In this document: positions 1 to 9,424 of the stretch, piece after piece
Position numbering within the stretch: the first letter of the stretch is position 1
How the letters are laid out: the number at the start of each line of letters is the position of its first letter
NCBI RefSeq assembly: GCF_000517405.1
Contig: NZ_CP006568.1
Span: forward strand, 124,001 to 188,000
Length of the DNA stretch: 64,000 nucleotides
Source: Candidatus Sodalis pierantonius str. SOPE
Lineage (GTDB): Bacteria; Pseudomonadota; Gammaproteobacteria; Enterobacterales; Enterobacteriaceae
Direction: 5' to 3'
Translations under genes and position numbers: made by a program
Notes under the pieces: generated by a model
What the model saw: only the letters and a program-made list of their open reading frames with translations
Database searches by the model: none
What the model was told of the DNA's origin: nothing

Positions 1-503
1 CTTAGCGATAAATCGGCACAGATAATTTCATGTGTCGCGCTATCTACTGCCAGATGAAGCTTGCGCCATACTCTGCGCCTCTCAGCCCCATGCTGCCTGA
101 CTTTCCATTCGCCTTCGCCGAAGATTTTCAGGCCGGTGCCATCGATGACCAGGTGTGAGATTTCGCCGCGGGTTGGCGTTTTTATGCTGATGTCGACGGT
201 TTTTGCTCGCCGGCTGACCAGAGAGTAATCTGGGCAGCGCAGCGACAGCCCCATCAGTTTAAAAATCGCGTCAACGAAACCCTGTAACGCCCGGAGAGAA
301 AGGTTAAACACGTGCTTTATCATCAGAACCGTGGTAATGGCCATATCGGTGTAGTGAAGCGGCCGGCCACGATGTTCAGGTGGTGTACTCTCAGTCCATG
401 CAGCAATGGCTGACTCATCAAGCCATACTGTCAGGTCCCCCCGCTGCCTGAGCGCATTGTTGTATGCGGGCCAGTTGATGATTTTAAACTTTTGCTTTGC
501 CAT
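1..503 (-). CDS. IS5-family transposase, partial (window edge)
   Basis: This is the N-terminal 167 codons of the 307-residue IS903-group DDE transposase found throughout the window. The start is the ATG at 503, within the usual context 75 bp inside the left end. The first catalytic Asp (D121, in DGTGLK) is inside this part; D193 and E259 lie beyond the window edge. No lesion is visible in the part present. Confidence 0.9.
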   Translation of the reverse strand, partial: MAKQKFKIINWPAYNNALRQRGDLTVWLDESAIAAWTESTPPEHRGRPLHYTDMAITTVLMIKHVFNLSLRALQGFVDAIFKLMGLSLRCPDYSLVSRRAKTVDISIKTPTRGEISHLVIDGTGLKIFGEGEWKVRQHGAERRRVWRKLHLAVDSATHEIICADLSL

Positions 504-578
504 GGGGACCTGATGTTGAAACGAATGTAGTGATCAGAGCCGCCAGTCACCTAAAAGTTCGATTTATTCAACAAAGCC
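1..578 (-). mobile_element. IS5-family (IS903 group) element, cut by window start
   Basis: This is the left-end half of a minus-strand copy of the window's IS5 element. The element's left inverted repeat (GGCTTTGTTGAATAAATC read from the minus strand) ends at 578. It is followed by ACGACTTCC (579-587), which also lies just inside the right end of this same IS. The copy therefore jumped into another IS5 whose remnant follows. The rest of the element lies before position 1. Confidence 0.93.
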
Positions 579-665
579 ACGACTTCCTCCCTATCAGGGC
601 GATTGTTACATGATGCGGACGCTGTTTGGCATTCCTAACAGCGTGATCCGGTTAAGCGCTTTGAC
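579..665 (-). mobile_element. IS5 right-part remnant (target of the first IS5 copy)
   Basis: The sequence equals the 3' end of the IS5 transposase gene (stop codon at 606-608, last 20 codons) plus a few bases downstream. On its left the flanking IS5 copy has inserted, with ACGACTTCC at 579-587 as the duplicated target. On its right it is cut at 665 by an IS256 copy. Everything upstream in this older IS5 has been lost. Confidence 0.85.
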
Positions 666-1982
666 GAGCCTGTTTAGAAATTTGTGTATTTGCCTGATTT
701 TGATATGTTCAATCCAACATCAAAAACAGGTTAATTTATGGACGAAAAACAGTTGCAGGCTCTGGCTAACGAACTGGCCAAAAATCTCAAAACCCCTGAA
801 GATCTCAGTCACTTCGATCGGCTGCTGAAAAAAATCAGCGTCGAAGCAGCTCTCAATGCCGAAATGACCCATCACCTCGGCTACGATAAAAATCAGCCTA
901 AACCGGGGACCAACGCCCGCAACGGCTATTCCACAAAAACCGTTACCACTGGCGATGGCCCGCTGGCGCTGCGTACTCCGCGCGATCGTGACGGTTCCTT
1001 TGAACCGCAACTGGTGAAGAAGAACCAGACCCGGATTACCGGGATGGATAACCAGATTTTATCGTTGTACGCCAAAGGGATGACCACCCGCGAGATCGCC
1101 GCCGCGTTCAAAGAGCTGTATGACGCCGATGTCTCGCCGGCGCTGGTCTCAAAGGTCACCGATGCGGTCATGGAGCAGGTTGTCGAATGGCAAAACCGGC
1201 CTCTGGATGCAGTCTATCCCATTGTTTATTTTGACTGTATCGTTCTAAAAGTCCGGCAGGACAGCCGCATCATCAACAAATCTGTGTTCCTGGCGCTGGG
1301 CATCAACATCGAAGGCCAGAAAGAGTTACTAGGTATGTGGCTGGCCGAAAATGAAGGCGCAAAGTTCTGGCTGAACGTGCTGACAGAGCTGAAAAACCGC
1401 GGCCTGAACGATATCCTTATCGCCTGCGTAGACGGGCTGAAAGGTTTCCCTGACGCTATTAACGCCGGTGTATCCGGAGGCGCGGCTCCAGCTGTGTATC
1501 GTGCATATGGTGCGCAACAGCCTGCGGTTCGTCTCCTGGAAGGACTACAAGGCCGTCACCCGCGACCTGAAAGCTATCTATCAGGCCCCTACGGAAGAAG
1601 CCGGCTTACAGGCGCTGGAAGCGTTCTCCAGTGCCTGGGACATCCGCTACCCGCAAATAAGTCGAAGCTGGCAGGCAAACTGGGCCAATCTGGCCACGTT
1701 CTTTTGCCTACCCAACGGACATCCGCAAGGTGATCTACACGACCAACGCCATCGAGTCGTTAAACAGCGTGATCCGGCATGCCATCAAAAAGCGCAAGGT
1801 GTTCCCGACCGACGACGCAGTGAAAAAGGTGGTGTGGCTGGCGATACAGGCGGCCTCACAGAAATGGACAATGCCTTTGAGGGACTGGCGCATGGCAATG
1901 AGCCGCTTTATTATCGAGTTCGGTGACCGCCTGGACGGTCACTTCTGAGAAAAGGCATTTACACAGAATCGTGTACAGGGTC
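666..1982 (+). mobile_element. IS256-family element, copy A (defective)
   Basis: The left end GAGCCTGTTTAGAAATTTG at 666 and the right end ...CGTGTACAGGGTC at 1982 match the ends of the three other copies. At 1317 bp it is two bases longer than the intact copy at 53646-54960, which fits its two single-base insertions. The flanks (IS5 remnant on the left, phage gene on the right) do not form a direct repeat, so it sits at a deletion or recombination junction. Confidence 0.93.
738..1948 (+). pseudogene. IS256-family (mutator-type) transposase, frameshifted
   Basis: Against the intact 402-residue copy (53680-54888) this gene has an extra C near 1466 (AACGCCGGTG for AACGCGGTG) and an extra T near 1703 (TTCTTTTGCC for TTCTTTGCC). 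Each shifts the frame, so the protein is spread over three frames. D166 and D232 precede the first shift; the NAIES glutamate (E339) falls in the last frame. It also has Phe for Leu165. No functional transposase is expected from this copy. Confidence 0.9.
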
Positions 1983-2447
1983 TGGCCAGGGGAGATGGGA
2001 AAGGCTTCCGGGAATTGATGCAAAACATCCCCTCTCGTCAGATGCGCGAAGAGATTATCGCCACCAGTCTGCGCGATATGCTGTCTGCGGGTAAGCGCGG
2101 GGCGGATTTTAATCCCGGCGGTTTTGCGGACTGGTACCAGAACATGCGGGCTAACGGTCAGCTGCGGCTATTGGCGCAACATGCGCCGCGTGAACTGATG
2201 AGCGGCCTTTCCGACGTCTATACCGTTGCCCGTGCGATACAGAAGGCGAAGGCCAACGAAATTACCACGGGCAAGCTGAATGAATTTGTGGCGCGCTTTA
2301 ACCGTGTTTTACGCAAGGTCACGAAATGGCGGCGAAATACGCGCAACGGGCAGGGGTGATAATTGGCGCAAAAGGCGGCTCTTTTGGGGCGTTGCTGGAG
2401 GGAACGTTTGGCGAGAAAATAACCGCGAGAGCACGTGCGGTCGGTGG
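1983..2447 (+). pseudogene. P22 gp16-like virion DNA-ejection protein, 5'-truncated fragment (tentative)
   Basis: An open frame enters from the IS256 junction (LARGDGKGFREL...) and runs to about 2325. There it shifts frame and continues as MAAKYAQRAGVIIGAKGG... into the IS5 at 2448. Joining across the IS5 (target repeat GGTCGGTGG) and the IS256 at 3583 (repeat CTCGGCGA) restores one frame to the stop at 6140-6142. This rebuilds roughly the last 240 residues of one phage gene. It lies directly upstream of a P22-type tailspike, where P22 keeps gene 16, and its helical Ala/Gly-rich character suits a virion injection protein. The family assignment rests on position and general resemblance, so it is tentative. 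The phage origin is firm. Confidence 0.5.
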
Positions 2448-3502
2448 GGCTTTGTTGAATAAATCGAACTTTTAGGTGACTGGCGTCTCTGCTCACTACA
2501 TTCGTTTCAACATCAGGTCCCCATGGCAAAGCAAAAGTTTAAAATTACCAACTGGCCCGCATACAACAATGCGCTCAGGCAGCGGGGGGACCTGACAGTA
2601 TGGCTTGATGAGTCAGCCATTGCTGCATGGACTGAGAGTATACCACCTGAACATCGTGGCCGGCCGCTTCACTACACCGATATGGCCATTACCACGGTTC
2701 TGATGATAAAGCGCGTGTTTAACCTTTCGCTCCGGGCGTTACAGGGTTTCGTTGACTCAATTTTTAAACTGATGGGGCTGTCGCTGCGCTGCCCAGATTA
2801 CTCTCTGGTCAGCCGGCGAGCAAAAACCGTCGACATCAGCATAAAAACGCCAACCCGCGGCGAAATCTCACACCTGGTCATCGATGGCACCGGCCTGAAA
2901 GTCTTCGGCGAAGGCGAATGGAAAGTCAGGCAGCATGGGGCTGAGAGGCGCAGAGTATGGCGCAAGCTTCATCTGGCAGTAGATAGCGTGACACATGAAA
3001 TTATCTGTGCCGATTTATCGCTAAGCGGTACGACAGATGCGCAGGCGCTGCCCGGGCTGATTAACCAAACCCACCGGAAAATCAGGGAAGCGTCGGCTGA
3101 CAGTGCTTACGATACGCGTTACTGTCATGATGCTCTGCTGAGGAAAAAAATAAAGCCGCTTATCCCACCGCGAAGTGGTGCGCAATATTGGCCAGCTCGA
3201 TACTATGAGCGTAACCATGCGGTGGCAAATCAGCATCTGAGCGGCAATAACGATACCTGGAAAAAGAAAGTAGGTTATCACCGGCGTTCACTGGCTGAAA
3301 CGGCCATGTTCCGGTTTAAAACACTTCTGGGTGGTCATCCGAGTCTGCATGACTATGACGCGCAGGTAGGTGAGGCAATGGCAATGGTTAAAGCACTTAA
3401 CCGGATCACACTGTTAGGAATGCCAAACAGCGTCCGCATCATGTAACAATCGCCCTGATAGGGAGGAAGTCGTCACAAATTTCGGATTTATTCAACAAAG
3501 CG
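2448..3502 (+). mobile_element. IS5-family (IS903 group) element, copy 2
   Basis: A complete 1055-bp copy inserted in the phage gp16-like gene. It has GGCTTTGTTGAATAAATC at the left end and GGATTTATTCAACAAAGCG at the right end. The 9-bp target duplication GGTCGGTGG is present at 2439-2447 and 3503-3511, which fixes the exact ends of this element for the whole window. Confidence 0.97.
2523..3446 (+). CDS. IS5-family transposase
   Basis: A full-length 307-residue DDE transposase. D121 (DGTGLK), D193 (SADSAYD) and E259 are present. The IS903-group signature Y-(2)-R-(3)-E-(6)-K runs from Y252 to K266. Differences from the majority copy are Ile for Thr40 and Pro for Leu273. The single ORF fills the element, and the CCATGG start context is shared by all copies. 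It is probably functional. Confidence 0.95.
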   Translation: MAKQKFKITNWPAYNNALRQRGDLTVWLDESAIAAWTESIPPEHRGRPLHYTDMAITTVLMIKRVFNLSLRALQGFVDSIFKLMGLSLRCPDYSLVSRRAKTVDISIKTPTRGEISHLVIDGTGLKVFGEGEWKVRQHGAERRRVWRKLHLAVDSVTHEIICADLSLSGTTDAQALPGLINQTHRKIREASADSAYDTRYCHDALLRKKIKPLIPPRSGAQYWPARYYERNHAVANQHLSGNNDTWKKKVGYHRRSLAETAMFRFKTLLGGHPSLHDYDAQVGEAMAMVKALNRITLLGMPNSVRIM

Positions 3503-3582
3503 GGTCGGTGGCGCGGAATCAGCAGAAGCCGCCGAGAGATTGATATTATCCCCTGAATATCAGCAGGCTTTTCGCTCGGCGA
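3503..3582 (+). pseudogene. gp16-like phage gene, middle fragment
   Basis: This 80-bp stretch lies between IS5 copy 2 and IS256 copy B. It begins with the second GGTCGGTGG repeat and ends with CTCGGCGA, the first repeat of the IS256 insertion. Read in the frame of the upstream fragment it gives GAESAEAAERLILSPEYQQ-like sequence, helical and Ala/Glu-rich, without stops. It joins cleanly to the segment at 5979. Confidence 0.55.
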
Positions 3583-4754
3583 GAGCCCGTACCGGATTCT
3601 GTGTAAATGCCTTTTCTCAGAAGTGACCGTCCAGGCGGTCACCGAACTCGATAATAAAGCGGCTCATTGCCATGCGCCAGTCCCTCAAAGGCATTGTCCA
3701 TTTCTGTGAGGCCGCCTGTATCGCCAGCCACACCACCTTTTTCACTGCGTCGTCGGTCGGGAACACTTTGCGCTTTTTGATGGCATGCCGGATCACGCTG
3801 TTTAACGACTCGATGGCGTTGGTCGTGTAGATCACCTTGCGGATGTCCGTTGGGTAGGCAAAGAACGTGGCCAGATTGGCCCAGTTTGCCTGCCAGCTTC
3901 GACTTATTTGCGGGTAGCGGATGTCCCAGGCACTGGAGAACGCTTCCAGCGCCTGCAAGCCGGCTTCTTCCGTAGGGGCCTGATAGATAGCTTTCAGGTC
4001 GCGGGTGACGGCCTTGTAGTCCTTCCAGGAGACGAACCGCAGGCTGTTGCGCACCACATGCACGATACACAGCTGGAGCCGCGCCTCCGGATACACCGCG
4101 TTAATAGCGTCAGGGAAACCTTTCAGCCCGTCTACGCAGGCGATAAGGATATCGTTCAGGCCGCGGTTTTTCAGCTCTGTCAGCACGTTCAGCCAGAACT
4201 TTGCGCCTTCATTTTCGGCCAGCCACATACCTAGTAACTCTTTCTGGCCTTCGATGTTGATGCCCAGCGCCAGGAACACAGATTTGTTGATGATGCGGCT
4301 GTCCTGCCGGACTTTTAGAACGATACAGTCAAGATAAACAATGGGATAGACTGCATCCAGAGGCCGGTTTTGCCATTCGACAACCTGCTCCATGACCGCA
4401 TCGGTGACCTTTGAGACCAGCGCCGGCGAGACATCGGCGTCATACAGCTCTTTGAACGCGGCTGCGATCTCGCGGGTGGTCATCCCTTTGGCGTACAACG
4501 ATAAAATCTGGTTATCCATCCCGGTAATCCGGGTCTGGTTCTTCTTCACCAATTGCTGTTCAAAGGAACCGTCACGATCGCGCGGAGTACTCAGCGCCAG
4601 CGGGCCATCGCCAGTGGTAACGGTTTTTGTGGAATAGCCGTTGCGGGCGTTGGTCCTCGGTTTAGGCTGATTTTTATCGTAGCCGAGGTGATGGGTCATT
4701 TCGGCATTGAGAGCTGCTTCGACGCTGATTTTTTTCAGCAGCCGATCGAAGTGA

Positions 4755-5809
4755 GGCTTTGTTGAATAAATCGAACTTTTAGGTGACTGGCGGCTCTGAT
4801 CACTACATTCGTTTCAACATCAGGTCCCCATGGCAAAGCAAAAGTTTAAAATCATCAACTGGCCCGCATACAACAATGCGCTCAGGCAGCGGGGGGACAT
4901 GACAGTATGGCTTGATGAGTCAGCCATTGCTGCATGGACAGAGAGTACACCACCTGAACATCGTGGCCGGCCGCTTCACTACACCGATATGGCCATTACC
5001 ACGGTTCTGATGATAAAGCGCGTGTTTAACCTTTCGCTCCGGGCGTTACAGGGTTTCGTTGACGCGATTTTTAAACTGATGGGGCTGTCGCTGCGCTGCC
5101 CAGATTACTCTCTGGTCAGCCGGCGAGCAAAAACCGTCGACATCAGCATAAAAACGCCAACCCGCGGCGAAATCTCACACCTGGTCATCGATGGCACCGG
5201 CCTGAAAATCTTCGGCGAAGGCGAATGGAAAGTCAGGCAGCATGGGGCTGAGAGGCGTAGAGTATGGCGCAAGCTTCATCTGGCAGTAGATAGCGCGACA
5301 CATGAAATTATCTGTGCCGATTTATCGCTAAGCGGTACGACAGATGCGCAGGCACTGCCCGGGCTGATTAACCAAACCCACCGGAAAATCAGGGAAGCGT
5401 CGGCTGACAGTGCTTACGATACGCGTTACTGTCATGATGCTCTGCTAAGGAAAAAAATAAAGCCGCTTATCCCACCGCGAAGTGGTGCGCAATATTGGCC
5501 AGCTCGATACCATGAGCGTAACCATGCGGTGGCAAATCAGCATCTGAGCGGCAATAACGATACCTGGAAAAAGAAAGTAGGTTATCACCGGCGTTCACTG
5601 GCTGAAACGGCCATGTTCCGGTTTAAAACACTTCTGGGTGGTCATCTGAGTCTGCATGACTATGACGCGCAGGTAGGTGAGGCTATGGCAATGGTCAAAG
5701 CGCTTAACCGGATCACGCTGTTAGGAATGCCAAACAGCGTCCGCATCATGTAACAATCGCCCTGATAGGGAGGAAGTCGTCACAAATTTCGGATTTATTC
5801 AACAAAGCG
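4755..5809 (+). mobile_element. IS5-family element, copy 3, inside IS256 copy B
   Basis: A complete 1055-bp copy. The direct repeat flanking it is 18 bp (AGCAGCCGATCGAAGTGA at 4737-4754 and 5810-5827), twice the 9 bp seen around other copies here. Confidence 0.95.
4830..5753 (+). CDS. IS5-family transposase
   Basis: A 307-residue transposase with D121, D193 and E259 intact. It belongs to a sub-variant (IINWPAY, GDMTVW, DAIFKLMG, LKIFGEGEW) partly shared with the truncated copy at 8371-9424 and the copies at 60723 and 61864. At least two IS5 lineages are therefore present in this genome. It is probably functional. Confidence 0.95.
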   Translation: MAKQKFKIINWPAYNNALRQRGDMTVWLDESAIAAWTESTPPEHRGRPLHYTDMAITTVLMIKRVFNLSLRALQGFVDAIFKLMGLSLRCPDYSLVSRRAKTVDISIKTPTRGEISHLVIDGTGLKIFGEGEWKVRQHGAERRRVWRKLHLAVDSATHEIICADLSLSGTTDAQALPGLINQTHRKIREASADSAYDTRYCHDALLRKKIKPLIPPRSGAQYWPARYHERNHAVANQHLSGNNDTWKKKVGYHRRSLAETAMFRFKTLLGGHLSLHDYDAQVGEAMAMVKALNRITLLGMPNSVRIM

Positions 5810-5970
5810 AGCAGCCGATCGAAGTGACTGAGATCTTCAGGGGTTTTGAGATTTTTGGCCTGTTCGTTAGCCAGAGCCTGCAACAGTTTTTCGTCCATAA
5901 ATTAACCTGTTTTTGATGTTGGATTGAACATATCAAAATCAGGCAAATACACAAATTTCTAAACAGGCTT

Positions 5971-6142
5971 CTCGGCGACATCAAACCGTAAAACCGCCGC
6001 CGCGGATACCGATACGCGGCTTAGACGATTATCTGACTGGAAACCGTTTTTTAATTCCCTGCCGTTACCGGAACAACGCGTGATTAGCCGTGTAGGAGTG
6101 ACCGGCTGGCTATCAGCGCAGCGAGACGACCGGGAATATTGA
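5971..6142 (+). pseudogene. gp16-like phage gene, C-terminal fragment
   Basis: It begins with the second CTCGGCGA repeat of the IS256 insertion. Read in the frame continued from 3503-3582 it gives a basic, helical stretch, then WKPFFNSLPLPEQRVISRVG, and stops with TGA at 6140-6142. A 72-bp gap then leads to the tailspike start, consistent with adjacent late genes. It is the natural 3' end of the gene begun upstream, not an independent ORF. Confidence 0.5.
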
Positions 6143-6764
6143 TCCCCTATTTACATCGATAAAATCTGTGTAAGGCCAATCTTGCACGGATTCAACACGT
6201 CTGGAGAAAAACCCATGGCTGATATTACGCCAAATGTTGTTGTGTCCATGCCCTCACAAATTTTTACTCAGTGCAGGGCATTCAAGTCCTGTAGCAACGG
6301 CAAAATTTATATCGGCAAAATCAACACCGACCCCACAATAGCTGAAAATCAAATACAGGTTTATCTGGAAAATGAAGACGGAAAATACACACCCATCGTT
6401 CAGCCGCTCATCGTAGGGACAGGCGGCTACCCTGTCTACAACGGGCAGATTGCTAAATTCGTGACAGAAGAAGGCCACGCTATGGCGGTGTATGACGGCG
6501 ACGGGGTACAGCAGTTCTATTACCCCAATGTCCTCCGTTATGAGCCAGATCAACTAGCAAAACGGTTGGCAAGTCCAGAAGAGGGATTGGGTGATGCTAT
6601 GATAGCGGTGAAGCAACCTTATCCGAAATCTGTTGCCAGAACTCAGCATGATAAAAACGCAGATACAATTTGCGTAAAGGATTTCGGCGCTAAAGGTGAT
6701 TTTTCAACGGATGACACTACTGCCATTCAAGCTGCTATAGATGCAGCGCGCTTTGTTGAATAAA

Positions 6765-6929
6765 GACCCCGTACCGGCTCCTCTTCTGCGTTCATCCTTA
6801 TCTCTCCACAATAGGTTCGGCAAAGATACAGCGCCGTTATGACGTGTATTTGGTCCTGGTTAGGCAGCGTGAAGAAGTACTCATGGCCAGAAAATACGTT
6901 TAAAAACTTGAGGTTTTCAACCGTCAGTC
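6765..6929 (-). pseudogene. Nudix hydrolase fragment (IS5 cargo)
   Basis: The minus strand encodes about 54 residues, including ENLKFLNVFSGHEYFFTLPN and then QIHVITALYLC and GEIRMNAEE. This is the stretch that follows the Nudix box in MutT/ADP-ribose-pyrophosphatase-like proteins: a strand with F/YYxxPNGD, then the VTxLYxCR strand, then the acidic turn. The Nudix box itself and both gene ends are missing, cut by IS5 sequence on both sides. It is a passenger inside the tailspike gene, unrelated to phage function. Confidence 0.6.
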
Positions 6930-7984
6930 GGCTTTGTTGAATAAATCGAACTTTTAGGTGACTGGCGGCTCTGATCACTACATTCGTTTCAACATCAGGT
7001 CCCCATGGCAAAGCAAAAGTTTAAAATTACCAACTGGCCCGCATACAACAATGCGCTCAGGCAGCGGGGGGACCTGACAGTATGGCTTGATGAGTCAGCC
7101 ATTGCTGCATGGACTGAGAGTACACCACCTGAACATCGTGGCCGGCCGCTTCACTACACTGATATGGCCATTACCACGGTTCTGATGATAAAGCGCGTGT
7201 TTAACCTTTCGCTCCGGGCGTTACAGGGTTTCGTTGACTCAATTTTTAAACTGATGGGGCTGTCGCTGCGCTGCCCAGATTACTCTCTGGTCAGCCGGCG
7301 AGCAAAAACCGTCGACATCAGCATAAAAACGCCAACCCGCGGCGAAATCTCACACCTGGTCATCGATGGCACCGGCCTGAAAGTCTTCGGCGAAGGCGAA
7401 TGGAAAGTCAGGCAGCATGGGGCTGAGAGGCGCAGAGTATGGCGCAAGCTTCATCTGGCAGTAGATAGCGTGACACATGAAATTATCTGTGCCGATTTAT
7501 CGCTAAGCGGTACGACAGATGCGCAGGCGCTGCCCGGGCTGATTAACCAAACCCACCGGAAAATCAGGGAAGCGTCGGCTGACAGTGCTTACGATACGCG
7601 TTACTGTCATGATGCTCTGCTGAGGAAAAAAATAAAGCCGCTTATCCCACCGCGAAGTGGTGCGCAATATTGGCCAGCTCGATACTATGAGCGTAACCAT
7701 GCGGTGGCAAATCAGCATCTGAGCGGCAATAACGATACCTGGAAAAAGAAAGTAGGTTATCACCGGCGTTCACTGGCTGAAACGGCCATGTTCCGGTTTA
7801 AAACACTTCTGGGTGGTCATCTGAGTCTGCATGACTATGACGCGCAGGTAGGTGAGGCAATGGCAATGGTTAAAGCACTTAACCGGATCACACTGTTAGG
7901 AATGCCAAACAGCGTCCGCATCATGTAACAATCGCCCTGATAGGGAGGAAGTCGTCACAAATTTCGGATTTATTCAACAAAGCG
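6930..7984 (+). mobile_element. IS5-family element, copy 4
   Basis: A complete 1055-bp copy forming the right arm of the composite insertion in the tailspike gene. Its left flank is the Nudix fragment (CCGTCAGTC) and its right flank is GATGCAGCG. They do not match each other, as expected if this IS moved together with the cargo and its partner end. Confidence 0.94.
7005..7928 (+). CDS. IS5-family transposase
   Basis: A 307-residue DDE transposase identical in sequence type to the majority copies (ITNWPAY, GDLTVW, DSIFKLMG, LKVFGEGEW). All catalytic residues (D121, D193, E259) and the Y-(2)-R-(3)-E-(6)-K signature are present. It could supply transposase in trans to the inverted 16-bp stub at 6749. 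Confidence 0.95.
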   Translation: MAKQKFKITNWPAYNNALRQRGDLTVWLDESAIAAWTESTPPEHRGRPLHYTDMAITTVLMIKRVFNLSLRALQGFVDSIFKLMGLSLRCPDYSLVSRRAKTVDISIKTPTRGEISHLVIDGTGLKVFGEGEWKVRQHGAERRRVWRKLHLAVDSVTHEIICADLSLSGTTDAQALPGLINQTHRKIREASADSAYDTRYCHDALLRKKIKPLIPPRSGAQYWPARYYERNHAVANQHLSGNNDTWKKKVGYHRRSLAETAMFRFKTLLGGHLSLHDYDAQVGEAMAMVKALNRITLLGMPNSVRIM

Positions 7985-8370
7985 GATGCAGCGTCAGAAT
8001 ACTCAGTACGTGGTGCCACTGTATATTTTCCGGGGGGAATCTACAATGTGTCAGCTACATTAACTGTTCCTCAGTGGGTATCACTCGAGGGGGCGGGAAT
8101 AGAAACGAGTCAAATCAGATGTACGGCTCCCAACGATAGCGTCAGTCCAATAGTAAAGGTTACTGGTTCACATAATGGCATTAGAAAAATGACTCTCCGC
8201 TATGCCACAAGGTCCTCGACCAAAGAGGTAGGAATAATATCTACTTCTTTTCAGGCAAAATATCACCAGATATAAATTATAGACTGTCATATTGGTGCAT
8301 GGGTTTACAACCCTGATAGCAAAGAAAGCGCAGGTAGTGGACAGGTTGGGTCTGATTTCTTCATTAAAGA

Positions 8371-9424
8371 CGCTTTGTTGAATAAATCCGAAATTTGTGA
8401 CGACTACCTCCCTATCAGGGCGATTGCTACATGATGCGGACGCTGTTTGGCATTCCTAACAGCGTGATCCGGTTAAGCGCTTTGACCATTGCCATAGCCT
8501 CACCTACCTGCGCGTCATAGTCATGCAGACTCAGATGACCACCCAGAAGTGTTTTAAACCGGAACATGGCCGTTTCAGCCAGTGAACGCCGGTGATAACC
8601 TACTTTCTTTTTCCAGGTATCGTTATTGCCGCTCAGATGCTGATTTGCCACCGCATGGTTACGCTCATGGTATCGAGCTGGCCAATATTGCGCACCACTT
8701 CGCGGTGGGATAAGCGGCTTTATTTTTTTCCTCAGCAGAGCATCATGACAGTAACGCGTATCGTAAGCACTGTCAGCCGACGCTTCCCTGATTTTCCGGT
8801 GGGTTTGGTTAATCAGCCCGGGCAGTGCCTGCGCATCTGTCGTACCACTTAGCGATAAATCGGCACAGATAATTTCATGTGTCGCGCTATCTACTGCCAG
8901 ATGAAGCTTGCGCCATACTCTCCGCCTCTCAGCCCCATGCTGCCTGACTTTCCATTAACCTTCGCCGAAGATTTTCAGGCCGGTGCCATCGATGACCAGG
9001 TGTGAGATTTCGCCGCGGGTTGGCGTTTTTATGCTGATGTCGTCGGTTTTTGCTCGCCGGCTGACCAGAGAGTAATCTGGGCAGCGCAGCGACAGCCCCA
9101 TCAGTTTAAAATCGCGTCAACGAAACCCTGTAACGCCCGGTGCGAAAGGTTAAACACGCGCTTTATCATCAGAACCGTGGTAATGGCCATATCGGTGTAG
9201 TGAAGCGGCCGGCCACGATGTTCAGGTGGTGTACTCTCTGTCCATGCAGCAATGGCTGACTCATCAAGCCATACTGTCATGTCCCCCCGCTGCCTGAGCG
9301 CATTGTTGTATGCGGGCCAGTTGATGATTTTAAACTTTTGCTTTGCCATGGGGACCTGATGTTGAAACGAATGTAGTGATCAGAGCCGCCAGTCACCTAA
9401 AAGTTCGATTTATTCAACAAAGCC
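8371..9424 (-). mobile_element. IS5-family element, copy 5 (defective)
   Basis: A minus-strand copy in the tailspike gene, with a perfect 9-bp duplication CATTAAAGA at 8362-8370 and 9425-9433. At 1054 bp it is one base shorter than the others, matching a one-base deletion in its transposase gene. It has more substitutions than the other copies, so it is probably an older insertion. Confidence 0.95.
8427..9349 (-). pseudogene. IS5-family transposase, frameshift plus nonsense
   Basis: The gene starts normally at 9349. A deleted A in the AAAAA run near 9110 (TTTAAAATCG for TTTAAAAATCG) shifts the frame after residue 80. A second lesion near 8957 (CATTAACC for CATTCGCC) turns the Glu of GEGEW into a stop. 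The region coding for E259 and the C-terminus (8427-8651) is open but detached from a start. The gene cannot make transposase. Confidence 0.92.

Larger units (their letters stand above)
3617..5898 (-). pseudogene. IS256-family transposase interrupted by IS5
   Basis: The start codon is at 5898. Codons run to 5810, are broken by the IS5 (4755-5809), and resume at 4754 to the stop at 3617-3619. The downstream 360-codon part is uninterrupted and keeps the D166 (LDCIVL), D232 (VDGLKGF) and E339 (NAIES) regions. The N-terminal part is separated, so no complete transposase can be made. Variants include CIVHVVRN for CIVHMVRN and Leu-Ser in place of Leu-Arg at residues 78-80. Confidence 0.9.
3583..5970 (-). 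mobile_element. IS256-family element, copy B, split by IS5
   Basis: A minus-strand copy with its right end at 3583 (slightly degenerate, GAGCCCGTACCGGATTCTG) and its left end at 5970. An 8-bp target duplication CTCGGCGA lies at 3575-3582 and 5971-5978. An IS5 occupies 4755-5809 inside it. The order of events is phage gene, then IS256, then IS5. Confidence 0.93.
6749..7984. mobile_element. IS5-bounded composite insertion carrying a Nudix gene fragment
   Basis: The outer ends are both IS5 right ends. The first is a 16-bp stub (CGCTTTGTTGAATAAA, 6749-6764), inverted relative to the complete plus-strand IS5 at 6930-7984. The unit is flanked by a perfect 9-bp duplication GATGCAGCG (6740-6748 and 7985-7993), so stub, cargo and IS entered the tailspike as one unit, or as two inverted IS5 copies of which one was later deleted. 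The cargo is 165 bp of a Nudix gene. Confidence 0.8.

Noticed and set aside
6765..6929. Part of the tailspike gene
   Set aside because: It is bounded by IS5 sequence on both sides and reads as a Nudix protein on the other strand; the tailspike frame joins perfectly without it.
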